Shown here: one piece after another, positions 9,889 to 19,337 of the stretch
Numbering within the stretch: the first letter of the stretch is position 1
Layout of the letters: every line of letters begins with the position of its first letter
Origin: Hepatocystis sp. ex Piliocolobus tephrosceles
Lineage: Eukaryota > Apicomplexa > Aconoidasida > Haemosporida > Plasmodiidae
NCBI GenBank assembly: GCA_902459845.2
Contig: CABPSV020000192.1
Span: forward strand, 1-23,806
Direction of reading: 5' to 3'
Length of the DNA stretch: 23,806 bases
Made by a program: the position numbers and the translations under genes
Notes under the pieces: model-generated
Databases searched by the model: none
Told to the model about the DNA's origin: nothing
Seen by the model: the letters and a program-made list of their open reading frames with translations, nothing else

Positions 9889-10104
9889 AAAAATAGGGCC
9901 AAAAATAGGGCCAAAAATAGGGCCAAAAATAGGGCCAAAAATAGGGCCAAAAATAGAGCCTAAAATAGGGCCAAAAATAGAGCCTAAAATAAGGCCAAAA
10001 ATATGGCCAAAAATATGGCAAAAAATAGGGCCAAAAATAGGGCCTACAATAAGGCCAAAAATATGGCCAAAAATATGGCCAAAAATATGGCCAAAAATAC
10101 GGCT
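9889..10104. repeat. 12-bp minisatellite (AAAAATAGGGCC), 18 units
   Basis: Eighteen units in exact 12-bp register with scattered substitutions (TATGGCC, TAAGGCC, TAGAGCC). The GGGCC blocks make it the most G/C-rich non-coding DNA in the window. Because 12 is divisible by three, minus-strand frames stay open and read (FWPY)n or (IFGP/IFGH)n. It begins 20 bp past the stop codon of the PRCC-like gene, so it probably lies in that gene's 3' untranslated region. Confidence 0.95.
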
Positions 10105-10123
10105 CCAACATAAATAGCAATTT

Positions 10124-11638
10124 TCACCATCCATATTTATCACTTGTTGTTCTTCTTTTATTGTTATTCATTTTTTGTAAAATTTCATATTCCTTTTCAA
10201 CTGCTTCTTTAGCTAGCCAATTAATTTGATGTTTACGTTTTTGATTTTTCCCATGAATAATTACTTTGTCAAAAGTATTATTAGTTGGATTATACACTTT
10301 TGTTTTTATATTATATTTATTATTTTGTTGGTTTTCTTGCTTATCTAATACTGTTAAATTTGGTTTCCAATCATTTAACATTTCTTTTTGTTTTATTACA
10401 GGTATATTTGATAAATCAAAATTCATTTCTTTATTTTTTGAAAAACCGAAGTTGTTATTATGTAAAGAATTAAAATTTTTATTTATATTAGCGTTTTTAT
10501 TCATACTATAATCATGCTCGTGTATTGTTTTATTTGTATAAGCACCTCCAGTACTGTATGTATTTATGTTAGTATTGTATGCATTGTTAGTATTGTATGC
10601 ACTGTTTGTATTATATCCTTTACTAACATCGTAGTTATAATAATTAATTACATTATTATTATTTATGTTATAATTTAAACTATTTAAATAGTTTATATTT
10701 TGGTTTACCATTTGTTGACTTTGTGTATATTTTATGTCCATACTATTAAAAAATGTTTTATTATTATATGTGTTATTATATATGTTTTGTATATTGTTAG
10801 TAACATAACTTTTATCATTAATTTTATTTACACTTATATTTTTTTTTTTTTCATTTTTATTTATATTTAATAATCTATTATCTACACAAGAGTCACTCGA
10901 TAGGGTATCTTCTTTTTGGGATGATTGATTGTTTATTTGATTATTAGAACAAGTTTGATTTTTTTTTTCTTTATTACTGATATTAATAACTTTGTTTTCA
11001 TTAATGTTGTTTGTGTCATCGTTACTTATATGTGCACTTTCAGCACAGTTGTTTTTATTTTTTACATTTTGACCAATTCTATTATTTTGTTCCTTTGTAT
11101 TCTCATATTTATTATCACGTTGAAATGTGCATTCATTTATGAAATTTTTTACAGAAGTTTTTTCACAAGTTTTGCCATATTTTTTTTCAAGCTGTTCTTG
11201 TTTTGGCTGTTCTTGTTTTGGCTGCTCATGTGGTATTGGCTGCTCTTGTGGTATTGGCTGCTCTTGTGGTATTGGCTGCTCTTGTGGTTTTGGCTGCTCT
11301 TGTGGTATTGGCTGCTCTTGTGGTATTGGCTGCTCTTGTGGTTTTGGTCGTTCCTGTCGCTTTGGTTGTTCTTCGTTTACCTCTCCTTCGCTTACCTCTC
11401 CTTTGCTTACCTTTCCTTTGCTTACCTCTCCTTTGCTTACCTCTCCTTCGTCATCGCTTGAATAATACAAGCCAAGTACATTTTGTACATTTTGTTTTTT
11501 TTTACCATTATTAATTTTTTCTATGAATTTAGATGATTCGCTATGTTTGTCCTGCGTGCTGTCATGTTCACACTCATTAAATTCATCATTGTCACTATCA
11601 TTTTTTTTTTTTTTTAATTTGTTTATATTTTTATTCAT
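10124..11638 (-). CDS. PRCC-like protein (splicing-associated nuclear protein)
   Basis: A 504-residue protein, close in length to human PRCC. The C-terminal 38 residues carry the family signature: KRKHQI, then Leu, Ala and Glu positions, Asn, RR-T, and a terminal KYG plus aromatic (here KYGW, usually KYGF). Near the N-terminus, LGLYYSSDDEGE at 55-66 matches the LV-Y-SSDE opening typical of PRCC proteins, set back here by a 54-residue charged extension. Between them lie EVSKG pentapeptides and a Pro/Gln-rich PQEQPI repeat (66-149), then Asn-rich filler. PRCC proteins are nuclear and copurify with splicing factors; in humans PRCC also binds the checkpoint protein MAD2B. The start is the only nearby in-frame ATG. 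It faces away from the GTPase gene across a shared 400-bp promoter region. The assignment is by motif recognition, not a search. Confidence 0.8.
   Translation of the reverse strand: MNKNINKLKKKKNDSDNDEFNECEHDSTQDKHSESSKFIEKINNGKKKQNVQNVLGLYYSSDDEGEVSKGEVSKGKVSKGEVSEGEVNEEQPKRQERPKPQEQPIPQEQPIPQEQPKPQEQPIPQEQPIPQEQPIPHEQPKQEQPKQEQLEKKYGKTCEKTSVKNFINECTFQRDNKYENTKEQNNRIGQNVKNKNNCAESAHISNDDTNNINENKVINISNKEKKNQTCSNNQINNQSSQKEDTLSSDSCVDNRLLNINKNEKKKNISVNKINDKSYVTNNIQNIYNNTYNNKTFFNSMDIKYTQSQQMVNQNINYLNSLNYNINNNNVINYYNYDVSKGYNTNSAYNTNNAYNTNINTYSTGGAYTNKTIHEHDYSMNKNANINKNFNSLHNNNFGFSKNKEMNFDLSNIPVIKQKEMLNDWKPNLTVLDKQENQQNNKYNIKTKVYNPTNNTFDKVIIHGKNQKRKHQINWLAKEAVEKEYEILQKMNNNKRRTTSDKYGW
11191..11440 (-). 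repeat. Coding repeats of the PRCC-like gene (EVSKG and PQEQPI arrays)
   Basis: Two adjacent arrays. The first is four 15-bp EVSKG/KVSKG/EVSEG units. The second is 18-bp PQEQP(I/K) units, about seven copies, degenerating into KQEQP. Pro-Gln-rich sequence is unusual in this window, where filler is mostly Asn or Lys, and recalls the proline-rich N-terminal half of animal PRCC. Confidence 0.85.
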
Positions 11639-12038
11639 GTTTATATTTTTATGGTATATATTTATTAAGAATTGGTGACAACGTAGTATTAAAAAAAAAA
11701 AAAAAAATAAAATAAAAAAAAATAATATATATATATATATATAAATGTTTTATGCTCTTGAGATGGGAAAATGTATACAATATGTACATGTACATATATA
11801 TATAGGGCTTTGTCAAATGCGTTTTTTTGAAAAAAAAATCCAGTTGTTTTTGTTAATTCGTGGGTTTACTGCTGTTTTTTGCCTCGATTTTTATAATGTC
11901 TGTTTTATTATTTTTACAATTGTTTGCATTGATTAACATTTGTTTTTAATTTATATTTACATTCATTTATTTATTGCAAATTTATTTATTGCAATTTTAT
12001 ATGTTTATATTTATTTGGAGTCAATGCATTAAATAAAA
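11639..12038. promoter_or_regulatory. Shared divergent promoter region
   Basis: The 400 bp between the divergent PRCC-like and GTPase genes must hold both promoters and 5' leaders. It shows a poly-A run at 11692-11707, (TA)n at about 11725-11743 and T-rich sequence toward the GTPase start. An open frame at 11745-11936 (63 codons) has no recognisable domain and is more likely an upstream ORF or chance. No specific factor site is convincing. Confidence 0.5.
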
Positions 12039-14079
12039 ATGTGCTTAAAGTTTTTTTTTTTTTTTTTTCTCTCTATTTATATATTTTTTATTTATAAAAA
12101 ATGTAATGCATATTTTATAAAAAAAAGGAATCTTCAAAAATTGTTTTTTGTTAATCCTTACATAATAAATAGTTTTAAAAAAAATGATAAACAAATAACA
12201 CAATTGTTATATGATAAAAAAAAATATTACAAACTCAGTTTATTACCAAATGACACATTTAATAAAAATGTAAAAAATATATATATTTTTTATAAAAAAA
12301 AAAAAAATCAACATGTAATTAGTCAGGATAGGGTAAAATGTTTTTTTTCAAGTAGCGGTGGATATGGGTATGTAGGTGAGTTTTTATATAAAAATGTAAA
12401 ACTTTGTGAAGATAAAAAACAAAACAAATTAAAAAAAAAAAATAACATATTGAGTAGAAACATATTTTTATGTAGTAAACAATTTTGGAAAGGTAGACAA
12501 GCTTTGCAATACAATTACCGCTTACATAATAAATTATTTTTATCCGTTTTTGATAATATATTTAACGAAAATTTTAATGAAAATGATAGAATAACAAAAA
12601 ATGAATTAGTTTCCATTTTAGCTTGTATTTGTACAAATATTGTTATAAATTATTTAAAACTGAAAGCAGAAAAAAAAGTCGAGGATTTTGATTATACTTT
12701 TGATTATAGTGTTATGAACATTTTAAGTTTAATAAATTTTGAATATGATGTTAATAAAGAAATTAAAAAAAAAAAAGTGAAAGAAAAAAAACATAAGTAT
12801 AAAAACAGTGATAAAAAAATGAATAAACAACAAGTTATGATAGGTAACAATAGTCATAGTAATAGTCATAGTAATAGTCATAGTCATAGTAATAGTAATA
12901 GTCATAGTAATAGTAATAGTAATAGTCATAGTAATAGTAATAGTTATAATAATAGTAATAGCGATGTGTGTACTAAAAATAGTAAAGATAAAAATATATT
13001 GCCTAAACTTAATTATAAAGAATATAATACAAAAAATGATGAAGGTTTGTATGAAATTGAAGAAACAAAAAATGAAATAGATATAAATATTAATAATAAA
13101 AATAGTAAAGAAGAGAATGATAAATTAAATGAGTATATAAGAAAATTAGAATATAATGAAATGAATATAAATGAAATAAATTTATATATAGATTTGTTTT
13201 TTGGTAAAAATACATATAATAATATATTTATTAAAAATAATATAGATATACATAGAATTTATGATACTTTAAATAATACATTGTTAGATAATTGTAATGA
13301 AGAAAAAAATGTTATGGAATTAAAAAAGTTTGTACAAAAAGAAGAAAGTAATTTACAAAAAAAAAAAATTAATGTTAGAAATGCAAACTGTTTTGAAGAT
13401 TATATGCATAATTATAATACATTAGAAGAAAAAAAAATTTTGATGGAAGTGGAAAATATTTTATATGACGGGAAAGGACATATAAGTGATTTTAAAAATA
13501 TGAGTAAGACCAAAAAAAAAAAAAAAAAATATGACAGTAGTGGTGACAGTAGTGGTGACAGTAGTGGTGATAGTGGTGGTGATAGTGGTGGTGATAGTGG
13601 TGGTGATAGTGGTGGTGATAGTGGTGGTGATAGTGGTGGTGATAGTGGTGGTGATAGTGGTGGTAACAGTGGTGGTGATAGTGGTGGTAATAGTAGTGGT
13701 AATAATAGTGGTAATAGTAGTGGTAATAATAGTGGTAATAGTAGTGGTAATAATAGTGGTAATAGTAGTGGTAATAATAGTGGTAATAGTAGTGGTAATA
13801 ATAGTGGTTACAGTGGTGGTGACAGTGGCAATAATGAAAGTAATGGTAAGAAGAAAGGCCAACATAGTGGTAAAAAGAACGATGATAATTTAAATGCTTT
13901 TTCTAACGTGTTAATTACATATAATGAAAACTGTAATAAAAATGGAGATAATAAAAAAGAAAAAAAAAATAAAAAAGATAAAATAATCTTAATAGAGTTT
14001 GTTTATGATGATAAGTACAAATGTGAGTTTAGAACAGACGTGGGTGTAATTTGTTACGACAAAATAGAATCTAATTTTA

Positions 14080-14148
<69 letters not shown>

Positions 14149-17100
14149 TAAATCAGTTGGACGTTCATAATTCTGATAATAATAAAAAAAAAGACATTTC
14201 TGTCGATAATGTTTTATCATTGTATAATAAGAATATAGAAGATATTTCGAAAGAAATAAATTATGATGCATTAAATTTGTTACCATATAAAAAGAGATTT
14301 TTAAAAAAACAATTCATTGCGAGTAAAATAAATAAAAACGTAATTGACAATAATTTAAAAGATACAAATTTAATAAAAAAAATGTTATATACTTTTTTAT
14401 ATTTATGGGGAGATGATTTGCATTTCTATGAATTAAACAAATTGAAATGGAAAAAGTTAAAGAAAAAAAAAGAAATAAAAATGGATGTCCTGAACGAACA
14501 AAAAAAACAGTATAATTTTTTTTATAATTTTAATAATAACAACAATAATAATAGTAGTAGCAGTATTAGTAGTAGTAGCAGTATTAGTAGTAGTAGCAGT
14601 ATTAGTAGTAGTAGCAGTATTAGTAGTAGTAGCAGTAATAGTAGTAGTAATAGTAGCAGTAGTATAACATGTAGTGATGACATATTAATAAATAACAATA
14701 TATATAAGGAAATTCTAAGTTCAGATAAACAAATGATATATAAAAATAATTACAAATTATTTAATAATGATACATTTTTAAAAAATGATTATATTTCATT
14801 TAATTTAGGATTGTATATAAATAACAAAAATAAAATTATTAATTATGAAAGTTTAATCAACAAATTAAAATTGTTTAATTGTACGTTAAGTGATAATATA
14901 TTATATTATTTAAAAAAAAAAAAAAAATATATAGATTTTTTAACGTTTAATGAATTTATAAAAATGTACATATATAATGAAAAAGATGAATTTGTAAATA
15001 TGACAAATATATTAAAAAAATGTAAATTTGAAAGTAGATATCATTCGATATATTACAATCTTAATAATAGTAATTTAAAAAAAATAAAAAAAAAAAAAAA
15101 AAATTTCAGACTATTTTATTCTTACGATTACACACTAGATAAGGAAAAAAACTGCTATTTAGCTGGTAAAAAGCGTAACTATATTATATTTGGTGATGGA
15201 TCTGGTGATGGATCTGGTGATGGATCTGGTGATGGATCTGGTGATGGATCTGGTGATAGATTTGGTGATAGATTTGGTGATGGATTTGGTGATAGATTTG
15301 GAGAAAATATTACCAATAGTGTTTTTGACAGTAGTAACAAAAACAACAGTACTAATTATAATTTAAACTCAGTAAAACAAAAAGAAGATTTTATTTATAT
15401 GGATGACAAAGAGTTACAAAAAAAGAAAAAGATGAATATAGTTAATGAAAGAAAGTTAAAAAAAAAAGGGGAAAAAAAAAAAAAAAATTTGCCTGATGGT
15501 CATAATCACAATTATAATTATGAAGAATTGTTACAACATGAAGATAAAGAAATAGATAAAAAAATAGATCAAGAATTATTATATTTTGATAAAATTGATA
15601 CTATTATTGAGTCACAAATAGAAACAAATGAAACTTGTAAGAACTATGTGCATAATAATTCATATAATAATTTAAAAACAGCAAATAATGGTCATAATTT
15701 AAACAAAGCAAATAATGGTCATAATTTAAAAACAGCAAATAATGGTCATAATTTAAACAAAGCAAATAATGGTCATAATTTAAAAAAGAAGAAGAAGACG
15801 GTGGTAAGAGTAGGGATAGATAAATTAAATATGAAACAAACCGAATTAAACAAATTAATTAATAAAAATAAATATTTTGCAAAAATGATAGAAAAGCAAA
15901 ATAAAACAAATAAAATGTTAACATTCGATACTCTAGATGAAAATGTGAAAAATAATATTAATATTGTAAATTATAATAATGCTTATAGTTATTTAAAAAA
16001 TGAAAATTTATCATTTGACACTGATGGGATAAGTACATGCGATACTGATGGGATAAGTACATACGATACTGATGGGATAAGTACATGCGATACTGATGGG
16101 ATAAGTACATGCGACATTACTTCTGATGCCTTACCAATTAATTTAGAAAATACAAAAAAAGATAATTCTATTAACAATGATCATGATAATAATGAAGCTA
16201 TGAACGAAATAGAAGAAAAGATGATTGAAAAAACGATTAAACTGATGTTAGAGAAAACTAAACAAAACAATAGTGGAGAATATATATATGAAGAAGATGA
16301 AGCAAATACATACGAAGGAGATGAAAAAAAAAGGAGTAAAAAAAATGATCATGAGTTTAAAAAAAAAAATGGTAAGAATGAAAAGGAAGATTATGAAATA
16401 AGCCAATTTTTTAACGACATGAACATAAAAATTAAATTAAGCAAAGATACTTGTGTAGGTTGTGGTATTACATTCCAATCAACTGACGCAAATAAATTTG
16501 GTTTTATTAAAAAACATTTATATGAACAGTTAATAATTAAAGAAGAAGACATAGAAAAAAATAACATATTGTGTGATATTTATAATGATAGTTATACGAA
16601 CACAAATAAAACAGAAACCAATGAGAATAAAAATGTGATTAGTAACATGCAGCATAGTAACATACAGCATAGTAACATACAGCATAGTAATATGCAGCAT
16701 AGTAATATGCAGCATAGTGAAATATATGACGTAGTGAGTGCATATGAAGAAAATTCAAATGATTCAAACGATTCTAACGATTCTAACGATTTAGATATAG
16801 ATACAAAGATGTTGGAGCAGAAACAATCAAACAAGAACTTAACATATATATGTGAAAGATGTTTTAATTTAAAATATAAAAACAAAATAAACAAAAGATT
16901 TATTGTAAATTATGTGAATAATCATGAAATAAGTGCTCAAGATTTTGAAAAATATGTTATTAATATTTTTAAAAAAAGAAGTTGTATTATATATATAGTT
17001 GATATAGTAGATTTATATGTATATTCTAATTTAAAAAAAATATTTGAAGTTTATAGAAAATTACATCCAGATAAAAGGAAAGTTGAAGGTTTTTATTTTT

Positions 17101-18383
17101 GTATAAATAAAATGGACTTATTAGGAAACTATAAAGAATATACTGTTAAAAATTATATATATAATTATTTAAGAAGTCATAAAATAAATATAATATTTAA
17201 TAATATTTTTTTAGTTAGTGCTAAAACAGGTTATAATGTGAAAAAAATGATTTATACTGTTTATATGAAAAGTATAAATTATTTTAATAAAAAAAAAAAA
17301 ATAAATAAAAACAGAAGTTTGATAGATGGTAAAAATAATGATATAAGTAGTGAGGAAGATAAATCAATTTTCGATTCATCTGATCAAGACAATAATTACA
17401 ATGAAAATGTTTTAAAAAACGATCAACTTTTTAATATTTTCGAAAATAGAGAACAAAATAGTTATATAAATTTTGAAAACGATAAGGATTGGAATGGATT
17501 TAAAGAAGAAATTATTAACGATGAAGAGATGGATATTACAAGTAATGATATAAATAATGAAAAAAAAAAAAAAAAAAAATTAATAAAAAAAATAAATATT
17601 TATATTGTTGGTAATGCAAATAGTGGTAAATCATGTTTAATAAATTGTATACTAAACGAGGTTAAAAGGGAGAAAAGGAAAAGCGGAAAAGGTGATGAAT
17701 ATGTGAGTGAAGGAAATAATACGATTGAGGGGAACGACACAAACAACATTTTAATTAGTAGTAGCATAATCCCAGGATGTACATTAAAAAATATAAAAAT
17801 ACAATTAAATAATAAATTAACAATTAATGATACACCAGGTATTATTTCAAAAAACTCAATTTTATCTCATCTGAATTATGATGAAATGAAATATGTAGTA
17901 TGTACAAAATTAAAAAAAAAAATTCCATCTATGTATATAAATAAAGATGATTATATATTTATAGGAGGTTTAGTATACATACAAATTTTAAACATTAGTA
18001 ATTTATATGCAAATATTTCCTTTTTTTTATCTGATAAAATAAAAATTATAAAAAGAAGAAAATTAAAAAAAGATGCTTTTGTTTTTTTAAAAGAAAAAAT
18101 AAATAATGGTTTCCTTTATCCACCTCATTCTATTGATAGATTAAAAGAAATAAATTGTGAATTTAAAGAATGTTATTTTAATATTCAAAACAATGTTATT
18201 AATATAAATAATTCGAGTTATGATATACATATACAAGGATTAGGATTTATAACATTTTATTCATTTAAAAATATAGAATTAAATTTATATACTTTTAAAA
18301 GTGTTGATGTTGTGGGTAGGCCATCATTAGTACCATATCATAAAAAATATGGTATGCTTAATTTTAAAAATAGATGGGAGTAG
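12039..18383 (+). CDS. Giant YqeH/NOA1-type circularly permuted GTPase, probably apicoplast
   Basis: A 2114-residue GTPase of the YqeH family, which assists small ribosomal subunit assembly in bacteria and organelles. The conserved part is the last 650 residues. A Cys4 zinc finger is formed by CVGC at 1472-1475 and CERC at 1605-1608. The G motifs follow in permuted order: G4 NKMD 1690-1693, G5 SAK 1727-1729, G1 GNANSGKS 1858-1865, G2 PGCTL (Thr 1915), G3 DTPG 1931-1934. A C-terminal domain contains GLGFI, as in YqeH. The start MCLK plus a Phe-rich hydrophobic stretch ending near KKCNA, then Lys/Asn-rich sequence, looks like a bipartite apicoplast leader; mitochondrial import is the alternative. 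About residues 100-1450 are low-complexity filler: NSHS, GGDS/SSGN, poly-N, SSSI, GDGS, ANNGHNL and DTDGIST repeats. Bacterial YqeH is only a few hundred residues. Family is certain; location is inferred. Confidence 0.9.
12849..12962 (+). repeat. Coding NS/HS dipeptide repeat
   Basis: AATAGT and CATAGT codon pairs alternate for about 38 residues (from residue 271) in the N-terminal filler of the GTPase. It is a near-perfect six-base repeat with AAT/CAT variation. Confidence 0.85.
13533..13842 (+). repeat. Coding GGDS / SSGNNSGN repeat
   Basis: About 100 residues (from residue 499) made only of Gly, Ser, Asp and Asn. It starts as SSGD, becomes 12-bp GGDS units, then 24-bp units reading SSGN NSGN, and returns to GGDS. 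The plus strand is nearly free of C, so the other frames are open too and read poly-Val or poly-Thr; those are shadows. Confidence 0.92.
14550..14665 (+). repeat. Coding SSSSI serine repeat
   Basis: A run of AGT/AGC serine codons interrupted by ATT every sixth codon (18-bp period, four to five units), then SSSN variants. It follows an Asn run and sits in the GTPase filler. Confidence 0.85.
15190..15303 (+). repeat. Coding GDGS / GDRF repeat
   Basis: Twelve-base GGTGATGGATCT units (GDGS, five copies) change to GGTGATAGATTT (GDRF) and mixed GDGF units. It is another Gly/Asp repeat in the GTPase, separate from the GGDS array. Confidence 0.85.
15674..15788 (+). repeat. Coding ANNGHNL(N/K) repeat
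   Basis: Four units of about 27 bp; the third and fourth residues after ANNGHNL alternate NK and KT, so the true repeat is a 54-bp dimer. It lies in the GTPase filler. Confidence 0.85.
16016..16117 (+). repeat. Coding DTDGIST(C/Y) repeat
   Basis: Four octapeptide units of 24 bp, then a broken fifth (DITSD). Three units end in Cys and one in Tyr, adding cysteines close before the zinc finger region but with no metal-binding spacing. Confidence 0.85.
16645..16722 (+). repeat. Coding N(M/I)QHS repeat inside the zinc finger
   Basis: Five pentapeptide units of 15 bp, followed by NDSNDSND at about 16756-16788. Both lie between the two cysteine pairs of the zinc finger, in a spacer much longer than usual for the family. 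Confidence 0.88.
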
Positions 18384-18428
18384 TGAAGTTTTTTGTGCGG
18401 TAACTGGTTAAAAAAAGTGGCCCACAAG

Positions 18429-18461
<33 letters not shown>

Positions 18462-18910
18462 GGGAAAAGAAACGCACATACGTACGTAAAAACGTATATA
18501 GTAAGATTAAATAAAACGACAAGACACTGTGGCTTTTTTTTATTTGCAACAATTTTGCTAACAATTATTAAGTGCATTACTGCATTTTTATTATGTCAAC
18601 TTTGTGCTTATACACATATACACATGCATATGTACCTATGTGTGTTAATTTGTTTACTGTGTTTTACTTACTCATTTTTCAGCTGTTTAATTTGGTATTT
18701 GCCTCCTGTATATTTTTTAAATAGTTTGACTATGTATGTAATATATATATATATATATATTACTTTTTAATTGTTTTTTAAAAGTTTTGTCAGATTTACA
18801 TCTTCATGTATGTGTTCATAAAAAGTACATACTTTATTTATACTATAAATCGTTTATAAATTAATAAAACAAAGGACGGGCATATAAAATTATGAAAAAA
18901 TGAAAATTTC

Positions 18911-18941
<31 letters not shown>

Positions 18942-18982
18942 ACTCGTTTTTAAAAAAAAAAAAAAAAAAAAGGAAAAGTATG

Positions 18983-19013
<31 letters not shown>

Positions 19014-19180
19014 AGCATGTATACATATAAAATATGGGGGGAATAAAAAAAAAAAAAAAAGAACAATTAAAAATTGTAATGGAGAACACATATGTATTCA
19101 CAATTGTTCTTAAAAAAGTAATAAAAGGATACATGAATGAAATAAGTGTGAATGTTAACATAAATTTGAGCCAAGATTTA

Positions 19181-19216
<36 letters not shown>

Positions 19217-19261
19217 ATTCACACTTTATCAACTTTTTTTTTTTTTAACTTCTTATGTATG

Positions 19262-19293
<32 letters not shown>

Positions 19294-19337
19294 CATACGT
19301 ATATATATTGCATGTAAACATAAACAGATGGTCTCGT
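18384..19337. other. Convergent intergenic region between the GTPase and ABC transporter genes
   Basis: The 3' flanks of two convergent genes. It contains several long poly-A runs (about 18431-18459, 18911-18938, 18952-18971, 18984-19011, 19191-19215), (TA)n at about 18741-18760 and 19269-19292, and a palindrome-rich ATGTATGTACATACAT at about 19255-19270. Open frames here contain poly-Lys or poly-Phe from the homopolymers and are not credible genes. Confidence 0.75.

Larger units (their letters stand above)
8703..10123. other. Convergent intergenic region between the glutaredoxin-like and PRCC-like genes
   Basis: The 3' flanks of two genes that point at each other. It holds poly-A/T tracts, AAAT microsatellites (about 8840-8875), an inverted repeat at 9536-9569 and the 12-bp minisatellite at 9889-10104. 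Apart from repeat-driven open frames over the minisatellite, no coding sequence is seen. Confidence 0.75.

Noticed and set aside
9738..10143. Minus-strand frames rich in FWPY, IFGH or ALFL
   Set aside because: All are readings of the 12-bp minisatellite. The conserved PRCC C-terminus ends before it, so I treat it as untranslated.
10925..11514. Plus-strand frames opposite the PRCC-like gene (poly Cys/Gly/Leu/Val)
   Set aside because: Antisense shadows of the Pro/Gln and EVSKG repeats; the minus-strand frame has conserved motifs at both ends.
11745..11936. 63-codon frame in the divergent promoter
   Set aside because: No domain, no signal and a position in the 5' leader of the GTPase gene; more likely an upstream ORF or chance.
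13461..13893. Poly-Thr and poly-Val frames over the GGDS array
   Set aside because: Other-frame and antisense readings of one repeat in the GTPase coding sequence.
12039..18383. Two separate genes fused in one frame
   Set aside because: The frame is uninterrupted, only one leader and one catalytic region are seen, and the N-terminal part is repeat filler rather than a second recognisable protein.
18338..19161. Frames with poly-Lys or poly-Phe between the GTPase and ABC genes
   Set aside because: Driven by long poly-A runs; composition outside the homopolymers is not conserved-looking and no start context is convincing.
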